DNA of 21,172 bases, taken from an uncultured Collinsella sp. (GTDB lineage: Bacteria > Actinomycetota > Coriobacteriia > Coriobacteriales > Coriobacteriaceae). The notes beneath the pieces are model-generated. The model was not told the origin of the DNA. It was given only the letters and a program-made list of their open reading frames with translations, and searched no databases. A program made the translations under genes and the position numbers. How positions within the stretch are numbered: position 1 is the first letter of the stretch; each line of letters opens with the position of its first letter. Positions 7,602 to 13,863 of this stretch are shown in pieces. The DNA lies in assembly GCA_900542235.1 (NCBI GenBank), contig UQNB01000033.1:1-21172 (forward strand). Reading direction: 5' to 3'.

Positions 7602-8126
7602 AAAAACATGCTCCAAAACAACGATTCAGCAGCTCAAACGTAAAGGGCCAGACCGCGTAGACGGCTCCGTCCCTAAGGCGCCGTAATCGTCCGACACGAT
7701 TTTTGTAATGTCAAGACTGGAATCGATAAAGTGCCGCTTTATGATGTAGATATTCCGCCCCCCGCGGAGCAACTGGGTGAACCGTCGCGTTTATTTAGGG
7801 AGCCCACACAGTCGTACCTAGTACAGGTATCCTTCGTTGTTAAGGACGCTGGAACAGTCGATGAGGGCACCCACCTGTTTTAGGTGGGTTCATTTTCGTA
7901 ACGTGGGGGGTGGTTTTCTTTTGCCGAAAATCACCATACAGTCCATATGGATCCCCGCCGGCATCCCGACAAGCCATCGACAACATCCCAATATCTGGTA
8001 AGCGCGTGATTATCGCTGCGTGCAATTACATGCACCCCCCTTGGTCGAGTATTATGGTTCGGCTATGCCCTTTGCGCATGGCGTTCTTCTGACCTTTTCC
8101 TTCGACGCTTGGCGGTTTTTAGATTC
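7602..8126. other. Gene-free stretch between radical SAM gene and TagO-like gene
   Basis: Apart from the candidate RNA and its terminator (7704-7896) I see no gene. Short open frames on both strands near 7840-8090 lack ribosome-binding sites and recognisable content. A weak promoter-like pair, TTGGTC (8041-8046) and TATGCC (8064-8069), is spaced 17 nt and could drive the TagO-like gene. Confidence 0.6.
7704..7889 (+). ncRNA. Candidate structured non-coding RNA with intrinsic terminator
   Basis: The stretch ends in a good terminator, CCCACCTGTTTTAGGTGGG followed by TTCATTTT (7870-7896). A possible promoter is TTGTAA (7704-7709) and TAAAGT (7728-7733). Between them GTGCC (7731-7735) can pair with GGCAC (7866-7870), and TTCC (7753-7756) with GGAA (7851-7854). 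Internal hairpins are CCGC/GCGG (7755-7766), TACCT/AGGTA (7815-7829) and CCTT/AAGG (7831-7844). This rod-like layout with an open centre resembles 6S-type RNAs in outline, but I see no diagnostic sequence, so the class is left open. It could instead be a leader of the TagO-like gene 240 nt downstream. Confidence 0.4.
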
Positions 8127-9326
8127 ATGGCTTCATCCCCGAGCTACATACCGTACCTATGCGTGGCAGCGGCGGCCTTTATCACGACCTTCCTCGCGGT
8201 GCCCCTGGTCAAGCGCTTGGCAATTAAGCTCGATGCCGTCGACTATCCTTCTAAGCGCCGCATCAACACCAAGCCCATCCCGCGTTTGGGCGGAACGGCG
8301 GTGTTTTTGGGCCTGGTCGTTGCCTGCATTGTGCAAATCCTAGGCACCTGGCACCTAGGCTGGCCACCCGTCCTGGTGCCGCACCCGCGCCTTCACATTA
8401 GCTATCCCATGCTGGCGCTCTCCTTTACCGTCATCTTTGCGACCGGCGCTATCGACGACGTCTTCCAGCTCAAGCCCAAGCAAAAGCTGGCCGGACAGGT
8501 CCTCGCCGCGCTCATCGCCTGTATCGGCGGCCTGCGGATCGGCGTCATCGTCAACCCGTTTGCCCCCGGCGAGATCATGCTCGGATGGCTCGCCTACCCC
8601 ATCACCGTGATCTATCTGGTGGCATTCACCAACATCATTAACCTCATCGACGGCCTCGACGGCTTGGCCACGGGCATCTGCGGCATCGCGTCGTTCACCA
8701 TGTTTTCGATGGCCGTTCTCTCGGGCCGCATCGACGCCGCCGCGCTCTCCATTGCGCTCTTTGGCGCCTGTCTAGCCTTTTTGCGCTACAACTTCAACCC
8801 CGCAAGCATCTTCTTGGGCGACTCGGGGTCGCTGCTTCTGGGCTTTGCGCTGGGCTCCATCTCGCTGCTCAACGTGAGCCGCACCGCCGCGCTCACCTCG
8901 CTTATCATTCCGCTCATCGTTGCCGGCGTGCCCATCATCGACACGTTTGGCGCCATCGTGCGCCGCAAGCGCGCCCACATTAGCATCGGGCAGGCCGACA
9001 AGGGCCACATCCACCACCGCCTGATCCAAGAAGGCTACAACCAAAAACAGGCAGTGCTCCTCATCTACGCCTGGTGCATCATGCTTTCGGCCGGCGCCGC
9101 CGCGATTAACCAGGTCGAGGTGCCCATGCGCGTGCTCATCTTTACCGTGCTCGCCATTGGTTCGGCGGCCTTTGCCAAGCATCTACATCTGTTTGAGCCC
9201 GTGCTGCGCCACCATTACAACAAGCGCACGCACGAGGATGAGCTCGTCACCCCCGACGACCCCGCCTTTAAGCAGGAGGAGCAGGCAGCCGAGGAACGTA
9301 AGGAAGAGCGCCACCACAAGCTCTAG
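8127..9326 (+). CDS. Undecaprenyl-phosphate sugar-1-phosphate transferase, TagO/WecA-like (glycosyltransferase family 4)
   Basis: An integral membrane enzyme that transfers a sugar-1-phosphate (usually GlcNAc-1-phosphate) from a UDP-sugar to undecaprenyl phosphate, starting synthesis of teichoic-acid-like or other cell-wall glycopolymers. Family motifs appear in order: KPIPRLGG (49-56), the Asp pair in GAIDDVF (107-113), NLIDGLDGLATG (172-183), FLGDSGSLLLGF (229-240) and the cytoplasmic-loop motif GHIHHRLIQEG (293-303). About ten hydrophobic segments span the protein. A charged tail of about 40 residues rich in Glu, Lys and His follows the last one. I chose the ATG at 8127, giving 399 residues. 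Neither this nor an upstream in-frame TTG at 8109 has a good Shine-Dalgarno site, so the exact start is unsure. The trpS gene follows on the same strand after 159 nt. MraY is excluded by the WecA-type loop motif. Confidence 0.9.
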   Translation: MASSPSYIPYLCVAAAAFITTFLAVPLVKRLAIKLDAVDYPSKRRINTKPIPRLGGTAVFLGLVVACIVQILGTWHLGWPPVLVPHPRLHISYPMLALSFTVIFATGAIDDVFQLKPKQKLAGQVLAALIACIGGLRIGVIVNPFAPGEIMLGWLAYPITVIYLVAFTNIINLIDGLDGLATGICGIASFTMFSMAVLSGRIDAAALSIALFGACLAFLRYNFNPASIFLGDSGSLLLGFALGSISLLNVSRTAALTSLIIPLIVAGVPIIDTFGAIVRRKRAHISIGQADKGHIHHRLIQEGYNQKQAVLLIYAWCIMLSAGAAAINQVEVPMRVLIFTVLAIGSAAFAKHLHLFEPVLRHHYNKRTHEDELVTPDDPAFKQEEQAAEERKEERHHKL

Positions 9327-9387
9327 GGTAAGCTGCCGAGAATGTGCCAAGGCATCGCTGACCAAGTGCAACTACATCGCATCAATC

Positions 9388-9426
9388 GCGTAAGCCACCC
9401 CTTGCCAGCCCCTCGCCTACTTACGC
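9388..9426. repeat. Inverted repeat upstream of trpS
   Basis: GCGTAAG (9388-9394) and CTTACGC (9420-9426) form a perfect 7-bp inverted repeat spaced by 25 nt. It could be part of a trpS leader or an operator, but there is no T-box consensus in the 159-nt gap and the feature may be chance. Confidence 0.3.
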
Positions 9427-9485
9427 CCCGCCCCTCCAATAAACGCGTTATCATCTTGACCCATGAACATACGTTAGGAGCAATC

Positions 9486-10535
9486 ATGCCAAACGAGAAC
9501 AGCTACGAAGTCGCGCTGCAAAAGAGCAACGCCATTCGCGAGGGCCTGGCAAAAACGCCCGAGAAGTTCACCATGCTCACCGGCGACCGCCCCACCGGCC
9601 GTCTGCACCTGGGTCACTACTTCGGCACCCTCAAGGGCCGTGTTGAGCTGCAGAACATGGGCGCCAAGACCAACGTGCTCATCGCCGACTACCAGGTCAT
9701 CACTGACCGCGACACGACCGAGCACATCCAGGACAACGTGTACAACATGGTCATGGACTACCTTGCCTGCGGCATCGACCCCGACAAGACCATGATCTAC
9801 GCGCACTCCGCCGTGCCCGCCGCCAACCAGCTCATGCTGCCGTTCCTGTCGCTGGTCTCCGAGGCCGAGCTGGCGCGCAACCCCACGGTCAAGGCCGAGA
9901 TGGAGGCCTCGGGCCACGAGCTCACCGGCCTTCTGCTCACCTACCCGGTGCATCAGGCCTGCGACATCCTGTTCTGCAAGGGCAATGTGGTGCCCGTCGG
10001 TCGCGACCAGCTGCCGCACATCGAGCTCACCCGCACCATCGCCCGCCGCTTTAACAACCGCTACGGCAAGGTGTTCCCCGAGGTCGACGCGCTGCTGTCC
10101 GAGACCCCGCTGCTGCCCGGCCTGGACGGTCGCAAGATGAGCAAGAGCTACGGCAACGCCATCAACATCTCGATGACCGCCGAGGAGACGGCAAAGCGCA
10201 TCAAGAAGAGCCAGACCGATTCTGAGCGCATGATCACGTTCGATCCCGAGAACCGCCCCGGCGTATCCGGTCTGCTTTCGACGGCCGCCATCTGCACCGG
10301 TCGTTCCGAGGTCGAGATTGCCGAGGAGATTGGCATGGGCGGCTCCGGCCAGCTCAAGAAGTACGTGACCGAGGCCGTCAACGAGTACTTCGCGCCGATC
10401 CGCGAGCGTCGTCAGCGCTATGAGAACGATCTGGACTATGTGAAGGACGTGCTGCACGAGGGCAACCGTCGCGCCAACGAGATTGCCGAGCAGACCCTGG
10501 CCGAGGTTCAGGACGCCATGGGCATGGTGTACTAG
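9486..10535 (+). CDS. trpS: Tryptophanyl-tRNA synthetase
   Basis: A class I aminoacyl-tRNA synthetase that charges tRNA-Trp. The ATP-binding signatures are visible: TGDRPTGRLHLGHYFG carries the HIGH-type motif (HLGH, residues 41-44), and GRKMSKSYGN carries KMSKS (217-221). The TrpRS/TyrRS-like segment PVGRDQLPHIELTR (170-183) supports the specificity. The length of 349 is typical of bacterial TrpRS. The ATG at 9486 has a strong TTAGGAG site six nt upstream, so an earlier in-frame start at 9342 is rejected. Codon use is more uniformly C/G-ending than in its neighbours, consistent with high expression. An intrinsic terminator follows 35 nt after the stop. Confidence 0.96.
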   Translation: MPNENSYEVALQKSNAIREGLAKTPEKFTMLTGDRPTGRLHLGHYFGTLKGRVELQNMGAKTNVLIADYQVITDRDTTEHIQDNVYNMVMDYLACGIDPDKTMIYAHSAVPAANQLMLPFLSLVSEAELARNPTVKAEMEASGHELTGLLLTYPVHQACDILFCKGNVVPVGRDQLPHIELTRTIARRFNNRYGKVFPEVDALLSETPLLPGLDGRKMSKSYGNAINISMTAEETAKRIKKSQTDSERMITFDPENRPGVSGLLSTAAICTGRSEVEIAEEIGMGGSGQLKKYVTEAVNEYFAPIRERRQRYENDLDYVKDVLHEGNRRANEIAEQTLAEVQDAMGMVY

Positions 10536-10569
10536 ATCGATCTGCTGGCTAGAACTTTCGATTGCTATA

Positions 10570-10598
10570 GGGCGGGCGCTACGGCGTCCGCCTTTTTT
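10570..10598 (+). terminator. Intrinsic terminator of trpS
   Basis: GGCGGGCGCT and GGCGTCCGCC (10571-10592) form a GC-rich stem with G-T pairs and a very short loop, followed directly by TTTTTT (10593-10598). Confidence 0.9.
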
Positions 10599-10645
10599 GG
10601 TGCCCGACCGGTTCGGCTCTGCCCATTGCACTCCCCCGACAAACA

Positions 10646-10687
10646 GGAACAGGCCCGCTGGCAGTTAGTTGCCAGCGGGCCTGTTCC
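10646..10687. repeat. Perfect 18-bp palindrome with 6-nt loop
   Basis: GGAACAGGCCCGCTGGCA (10646-10663) and TGCCAGCGGGCCTGTTCC (10670-10687) are perfectly complementary around the loop GTTAGT. Neither side is followed by a T-run, so it is not a standard terminator. It stands 48 nt beyond the trpS terminator and 35 nt before a small open frame. Confidence 0.85.
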
Positions 10688-10721
10688 CGAAGTACACCGT
10701 TGAATCGCACAGAGGGGAGGA

Positions 10722-10781
10722 ATGCGAATCAAACTCAACAGGGCAGGCTTTTTCATCGCCTATTGCCTGCTCCGTTGCTGA
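10722..10781 (+). CDS. Possible 19-residue hydrophobic small protein
   Basis: An ATG is preceded by the purine-rich GAGGGGAGGA, and the frame encodes MRIKLNRAGFFIAYCLLRC before a TGA stop. Two basic residues followed by a short hydrophobic run and a basic end would suit a membrane-active micropeptide or a leader peptide. The spacing between the GGAGG and the ATG is only one nt, although the upstream GAGGGG is better placed. Nothing else supports translation, so chance is quite possible. Confidence 0.2.
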   Translation: MRIKLNRAGFFIAYCLLRC

Positions 10782-10863
10782 AACCAATATAGTTCACCGT
10801 GGTTTACTTTGCTGCATCAATATCGCCCGCCATAGCTTCTCCATAAGTTAGCCCCAGTAAACT

Positions 10864-10903
10864 AAACCACCACAAAGGGGACAGGCACCTTTGTGGTGGT
10901 TTT
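10864..10903. repeat. Family A palindrome, copy b (3' of MGMT-family gene)
   Basis: AAACCACCACAAAGG (10864-10878) and CCTTTGTGGTGGTTT (10888-10902) are perfectly complementary over 15 bp around GGACAGGCA. The A-run on the left and T-run on the right would allow intrinsic termination on both strands. It lies 17 nt beyond the stop of the minus-strand MGMT-family gene. Confidence 0.9.
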
Positions 10904-10919
10904 CGCCACGGCAGAGCCG

Positions 10920-11240
10920 CTAGAGCCCTGCAGGCCAGCGACAGGCGGCCAAGTCGACGTGCATGTCGTCCTTAAACGCCACACCCTCCCCTAGCAAAAG
11001 CTCACGTTGAGCATCGGGACCGCCAAAAGCAAAACCATCGCATATGCGGCCATCGGCAAACACCACGCGGTGACAGGGAATCTCGCCGGGGCGCGGATTG
11101 CCATGCAGGGCATACCCCACGTACCGCGCACTTCGTGGACGTCCAGCAAGCAGCGCCACCTGACCATACGTGGCGACCATCCCCTCGGGAATCTGCTCGA
11201 CCACCTCGTACACCCGCTCAAAAAAGCCCTCAGACGCCAT
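10920..11240 (-). CDS. Short MGMT-family DNA-binding protein (methylated-DNA cysteine methyltransferase domain)
   Basis: The 106-residue product is only the C-terminal, DNA-binding half of the O6-alkylguanine-DNA alkyltransferase fold. The helix-turn-helix and arginine region TYGQVALLAGRPRSARYVG (24-42) and the active-site motif PCHRV with Cys56 are present, so alkyl transfer to cysteine is possible. Short alkyltransferase-like (ATL) proteins of this size usually replace that Cys with Trp or Ala and act by flagging damage to nucleotide excision repair. This one keeps the Cys, so it is either a minimal transferase or a DNA-base flipping protein. The start at 11240 has AAGGGAG seven nt upstream. 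The frame extends upstream to 11279 without support. It stands alone between two family A palindromes in opposite orientation. Confidence 0.88.
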   Translation of the reverse strand: MASEGFFERVYEVVEQIPEGMVATYGQVALLAGRPRSARYVGYALHGNPRPGEIPCHRVVFADGRICDGFAFGGPDAQRELLLGEGVAFKDDMHVDLAACRWPAGL

Positions 11241-11269
11241 TGCTCGCTCCCTTCCACCCGGAATAGCAT

Positions 11270-11309
11270 AAACCACCACAAAGGTGCCTGTCCCCTTTGT
11301 GGTGGTTTT
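11270..11309. repeat. Family A palindrome, copy c (3' of DegV gene)
   Basis: The arms are the same as in copy b (11270-11284 and 11294-11308), but the loop is inverted (TGCCTGTCC instead of GGACAGGCA). It lies 11 nt beyond the stop of the minus-strand degV gene and upstream of the MGMT-family start. Confidence 0.9.
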
Positions 11310-11319
11310 GGCAGGTGGG

Positions 11320-12174
11320 CTAGTTAACGGGTTGGAAGAAGGCTACGGCTACGGCGCCGGGGCCTACATGGGTGCCGATGGTGGCGCCGATGGTGTGAAC
11401 GGGCAGTTCGCCCTCGGTGTGGCCAGCCCACAGTGCCGCGCTGTCCTCGATATACTTCTTGAGCACCGCATCCGAAAGGCCCGTATAGCCGAGCGCCAGC
11501 GGCATGGAAAAGTCGATGCCGCCCGCCTTTTCGACCTTCTGGTTGAGCAGGTTACGTCCGTTCTTGGAACCGCGCGCCTTGCCCAGCTGCACGATCAGAC
11601 CGTCCTCGGCAGCCACCACGGGCTTTACGTTGAGCAGCGTACCCACGGCACCGGCCGCAGCAGACAGGCGACCGCCGCGCACCAGGTACTCCAACGTCTC
11701 GAGCAGGCCGATGACGACCACGCGGTCGCGCACGGCCTCGACAGCCGCCGCAACCTGAGCCGCGCCCTGGCCCTCGTCCACCAGGCGCAGCGCATACTCG
11801 ACCAGCACGCGCTCGCCCAAGGTCACGTTATTGCTGTCCACGACGAACATGTCGCCGCCCGGCGCCTCGGCAAGTGCCGTACGAGCACTCTGGTTGGTGC
11901 CCGAGAGCTTGGCGCCCACGGTAATAATCACGGCCTCATCGCCGGCCTCACGCGCTTCGGCAATCGCCTGCGAAAAGGCGTACGGGTTGACCTGACCGGT
12001 CTTGGGCAGCTCATCGCGCTCCACAAGCATCTCGTAAAAGCGCTGGTGATCGATGTCGACGCCATCCATATACACATCGGTGCCAAAGGTGACGGACAGC
12101 GGCAGAACACGCAGAGCGGGGTGCTCAGCCGGCGACATATCGCTCGCAGAATCGGTAATAATTCGGACGGACAT
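11320..12174 (-). CDS. DegV family fatty-acid-binding protein
   Basis: DegV (FakB-type) proteins bind a single fatty acid and, where studied, present it to the kinase FakA for phosphorylation and entry into phospholipid synthesis. Family marks are the N-terminal TDSASDMSP (7-15), KTGQVNPYAF (58-67) in the place of the common T-S-Q-P motif, KLSGTNQSA (89-97), and VRGGRLSAAAG in the C-terminal half. The length of 284 is typical. The ATG at 12174 has AAAGGA seven nt upstream, and the upstream frame extension to 12222 is rejected. A MarR-family regulator lies 119 nt upstream on the same strand and may be co-transcribed. FakA is not in the window. The name is firm at family level, and the bound lipid cannot be predicted. 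Confidence 0.92.
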   Translation of the reverse strand: MSVRIITDSASDMSPAEHPALRVLPLSVTFGTDVYMDGVDIDHQRFYEMLVERDELPKTGQVNPYAFSQAIAEAREAGDEAVIITVGAKLSGTNQSARTALAEAPGGDMFVVDSNNVTLGERVLVEYALRLVDEGQGAAQVAAAVEAVRDRVVVIGLLETLEYLVRGGRLSAAAGAVGTLLNVKPVVAAEDGLIVQLGKARGSKNGRNLLNQKVEKAGGIDFSMPLALGYTGLSDAVLKKYIEDSAALWAGHTEGELPVHTIGATIGTHVGPGAVAVAFFQPVN

Positions 12175-12293
12175 AGCGAATCCTTTCTTGCGCAGGTCTC
12201 GCGCAGGGAATTTTGACAACAATGTCCCGGCACGGCGTACGCGCTCAAACGGGACGATGCAGTTGTTGGCTGAAAGCGAGTGCCAGCGCGGCT

Positions 12294-12743
12294 CTAGATC
12301 TCGCGCAGGGTGTTGAGGATCGTGCGCAGCGATGCATACATCTGCTCGCGCTGCTCCACGCCCATGGCCTTGCCGGTGGTATCGAGCACCTCGCGAATGA
12401 TGCGATCGGCCTCGCTCATGCTCTCGCCGCCCAGAGCGGTCAGGCGCACCGGGGCACGATACTTAACGGCCGCATCACCCGAGTCGTCGACCTCGACGTA
12501 GCCGCCCTCCTCCAGATGCGCGAGCGCGCGCGAGACGGCGGCACGGGTCACGCCTGCCATGCGAGCCAGGTCAGCGCCAGTCAGGCCGTCCTTGCTGCGC
12601 TCAAGATAGTACAGGCACATAACGTCGGAGCCCTTGAGGCCCAGCCTTGCGCCCTCGGATGTCTTAATGCGCTGGATCTCCTTGTAGAGCCCGCTGATCA
12701 GTCCGACAAAGTCCTCGAAACGTGTCTCGTCGTTCTGCTGCAT
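12294..12743 (-). CDS. MarR-family transcriptional regulator
   Basis: The 149-residue protein has the MarR layout: N-terminal dimerisation helices (about 1-40), a winged helix-turn-helix (about 45-100, with LTGADLARMAGVTRAAVSRAL as the DNA-recognition region and a beta wing at YVEVDDSG to RLTALG), then C-terminal dimer helices. MarR proteins bind palindromic operators as dimers and usually respond to a small ligand. The ATG at 12743 has AAAGG about 13 nt upstream, which is rather far. It precedes degV on the same strand, and fatty-acid genes of other Gram-positives are controlled by the MarR protein FabT, so lipid-linked regulation is an inference from position only. Target genes are unknown. 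Confidence 0.88.
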   Translation of the reverse strand: MQQNDETRFEDFVGLISGLYKEIQRIKTSEGARLGLKGSDVMCLYYLERSKDGLTGADLARMAGVTRAAVSRALAHLEEGGYVEVDDSGDAAVKYRAPVRLTALGGESMSEADRIIREVLDTTGKAMGVEQREQMYASLRTILNTLREI

Positions 12744-12847
12744 GGGAGACGACCGCCTTTCGCTTACATGATGCTAACGGGTAAACATCTTAGCCGCACG
12801 AGGCAACACCCATACCCAAATATCCCATTTGTTAACACATCAACATA

Positions 12848-12888
12848 AAAACCACCACAAAGGGGACAGGCACCTTTGTAGTGGTTTT
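12848..12888. repeat. Family A palindrome, copy d (3' of B3/B4 gene)
   Basis: The arms AAACCACCACAAAGG and CCTTTGTAGTGGTTTT pair with one mismatch at position 12880. The loop is in the copy-b orientation. It lies 28 nt beyond the stop of the minus-strand B3/B4 gene. Confidence 0.85.
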
Positions 12889-12916
12889 GACCGGCGAACA
12901 TGATCCGCAGGCGTCG

Positions 12917-13636
12917 CTACAGTTCCACGCAGGGATTGTCGCGGGTCACAAGCGTCTTAACGACAACCGTCGCTCCCAGATAGCGCTCGAGCAACTCGGC
13001 GAGACGATCAACGGCAGCCTGGCAATCCCCCATCCGCTCGGGCTCCACGCACTCAATCGCCAGGAATGCATCGGCCGAATCGTCGGACAGCGCCGTGCGA
13101 ACGCCATCGCGCCAGTTCCAGCAGCGGCATACGGCGCCCGCATCATCGATGTAGGCGAGCTCGCCGGGCAGCGTCGGGTCATCCGTTTCCTCGCCAAGTG
13201 GCAGGAACGCATCGCCGCCGTCAGTCACCTTCAAGCGAAGATCCCCCTCAATCGCATGCAGGTCCTCGCCGCCAACGGGCAGCGCGTAGGTCAGCGACAC
13301 CGTGTTGTAGATGTCCACCGCGGGCGTAATGTGGCCCACCGGTTTGTCCTTGAGCACGCGCTTGAGCAGGTTCTCAATTGAGCAACGCGCGCCCTTTTTG
13401 GTCTTGAACAGCCGATAAGCCTCGCGCCATGCCTTGACCGGTGCGTTCTCGCTGATAGTATCGCTGGTCAGATGACGCTCCGCGTCGATATTGGCGCGGT
13501 CGAGCAACGCCGCAATCGCGTCCACGTCCTCTTGAGGAATCTTAGCCGCGGGCTTCATGCCCTTTACGACCACAACACCGACAGCCGCCTGCGGAAACAG
13601 CTCCCAAAACGAATCCTCGGCAATAAAGCTCTTCAT
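12917..13636 (-). CDS. Free-standing B3/B4 domain protein (tRNA-editing-like)
   Basis: The 239-residue protein matches the free-standing B3/B4 family, related to the editing domain of phenylalanyl-tRNA synthetase beta subunit. Recognisable parts are the central APVKAWREAYRLF and CSIENLLKRVLK segments, then GHITPAVDIYNTVSLTYALPVGGED, the conserved region holding the putative substrate pocket. Related proteins bind or hydrolyse mischarged tRNA or free amino acid esters, but the function of this subgroup is not firmly known. The ATG at 13636 has GGGAG six nt upstream. An ATG five codons upstream (13651) would contain that site. A promoter-like pair and a terminator-like hairpin lie in the 230 nt upstream, suggesting an attenuated leader or a separate small RNA. 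Confidence 0.8.
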   Translation of the reverse strand: MKSFIAEDSFWELFPQAAVGVVVVKGMKPAAKIPQEDVDAIAALLDRANIDAERHLTSDTISENAPVKAWREAYRLFKTKKGARCSIENLLKRVLKDKPVGHITPAVDIYNTVSLTYALPVGGEDLHAIEGDLRLKVTDGGDAFLPLGEETDDPTLPGELAYIDDAGAVCRCWNWRDGVRTALSDDSADAFLAIECVEPERMGDCQAAVDRLAELLERYLGATVVVKTLVTRDNPCVEL

Positions 13637-13676
13637 GTGCTCTCCCTTCATAGCATGCGCCCGAGCCCGGGTGCCT

Positions 13677-13739
13677 AAACAAAAAGCGCCCTTACGACGG
13701 CCACCTTCAAAGTCCTACGGTGCCGCCACAAGAGCGCTT
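13677..13739 (-). terminator. Terminator-like hairpin in the leader of the B3/B4 gene
   Basis: On the minus strand AAGCGCTCTTGTGGCGGC plus ACC (13719-13739) pairs with GGTGGCCGTCGTAAGG plus GCGCTT (13684-13705). The stem is about 21 bp with several G-T pairs, one bulge and a 13-nt loop. TTTTTGTTT follows immediately. It ends 41 nt before the B3/B4 start codon, in the position of an attenuator. Confidence 0.75.
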
Positions 13740-13780
13740 ACGCTGCCCCCATCCGGAGAAGGGAGCGATATGTCAGGCGT

Positions 13781-13810
13781 ATTGTAACCCGAGTCATCCG
13801 CGCGAGTAAA
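13781..13810 (-). promoter_or_regulatory. Probable promoter upstream of the B3/B4 leader
   Basis: On the minus strand TTTACT (13805-13810) and TACAAT (13781-13786) are separated by 18 nt. The -35 box overlaps the end of family A palindrome copy e. Transcription would start near 13774 and meet the terminator-like hairpin after about 100 nt. Confidence 0.45.
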
Positions 13811-13848
13811 ACCACCACAAAGGTGCCTGTCCCCTTTATGGTGGTTTT
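13808..13848. repeat. Family A palindrome, copy e (3' of pckA)
   Basis: Arms AAAACCACCACAAAGG and CCTTTATGGTGGTTTT pair with one mismatch at 13838. The loop orientation is inverted, as in copy c. It lies 15 nt beyond the pckA stop on the minus strand. Confidence 0.85.
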
Positions 13849-13863
13849 GGGTCTGAGGCGACG

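Larger units (their letters stand above)
10536..10919. other. Gene-free stretch between trpS and MGMT-family gene
   Basis: This stretch holds the trpS terminator, the 18-bp palindrome and family A palindrome copy b. It also has a GTTTACT/AGTAAAC inverted repeat (around 10803 and 10856) and a possible 19-codon open frame at 10722-10781 described separately. No longer open frame here is convincing. Confidence 0.6.

Noticed and set aside
7771..7790. T-box-like string AACTGGGTGAACCGTCGCG
   Set aside because: It differs from the T-box consensus at key positions, no specifier stem is visible upstream, and the next gene is not an amino-acid or tRNA-synthetase gene.
7840..8092. Open frames of about 60 codons on both strands before the TagO-like gene
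   Set aside because: No ribosome-binding site, no hydrophobic or motif content, and they overlap each other and a terminator.
10864..11309. MGMT-family gene as cargo of a composite element bounded by inverted copies b and c
   Set aside because: Copy c is also at the proper distance after the degV stop, and the same rule explains all five copies. There is no target duplication or transposase.
43..13848. Family A repeats as a CRISPR array or attachment sites
   Set aside because: Copies are scattered over 14 kb between genes with no regular spacers and no cas or integrase genes. Placement after stop codons fits terminators better.
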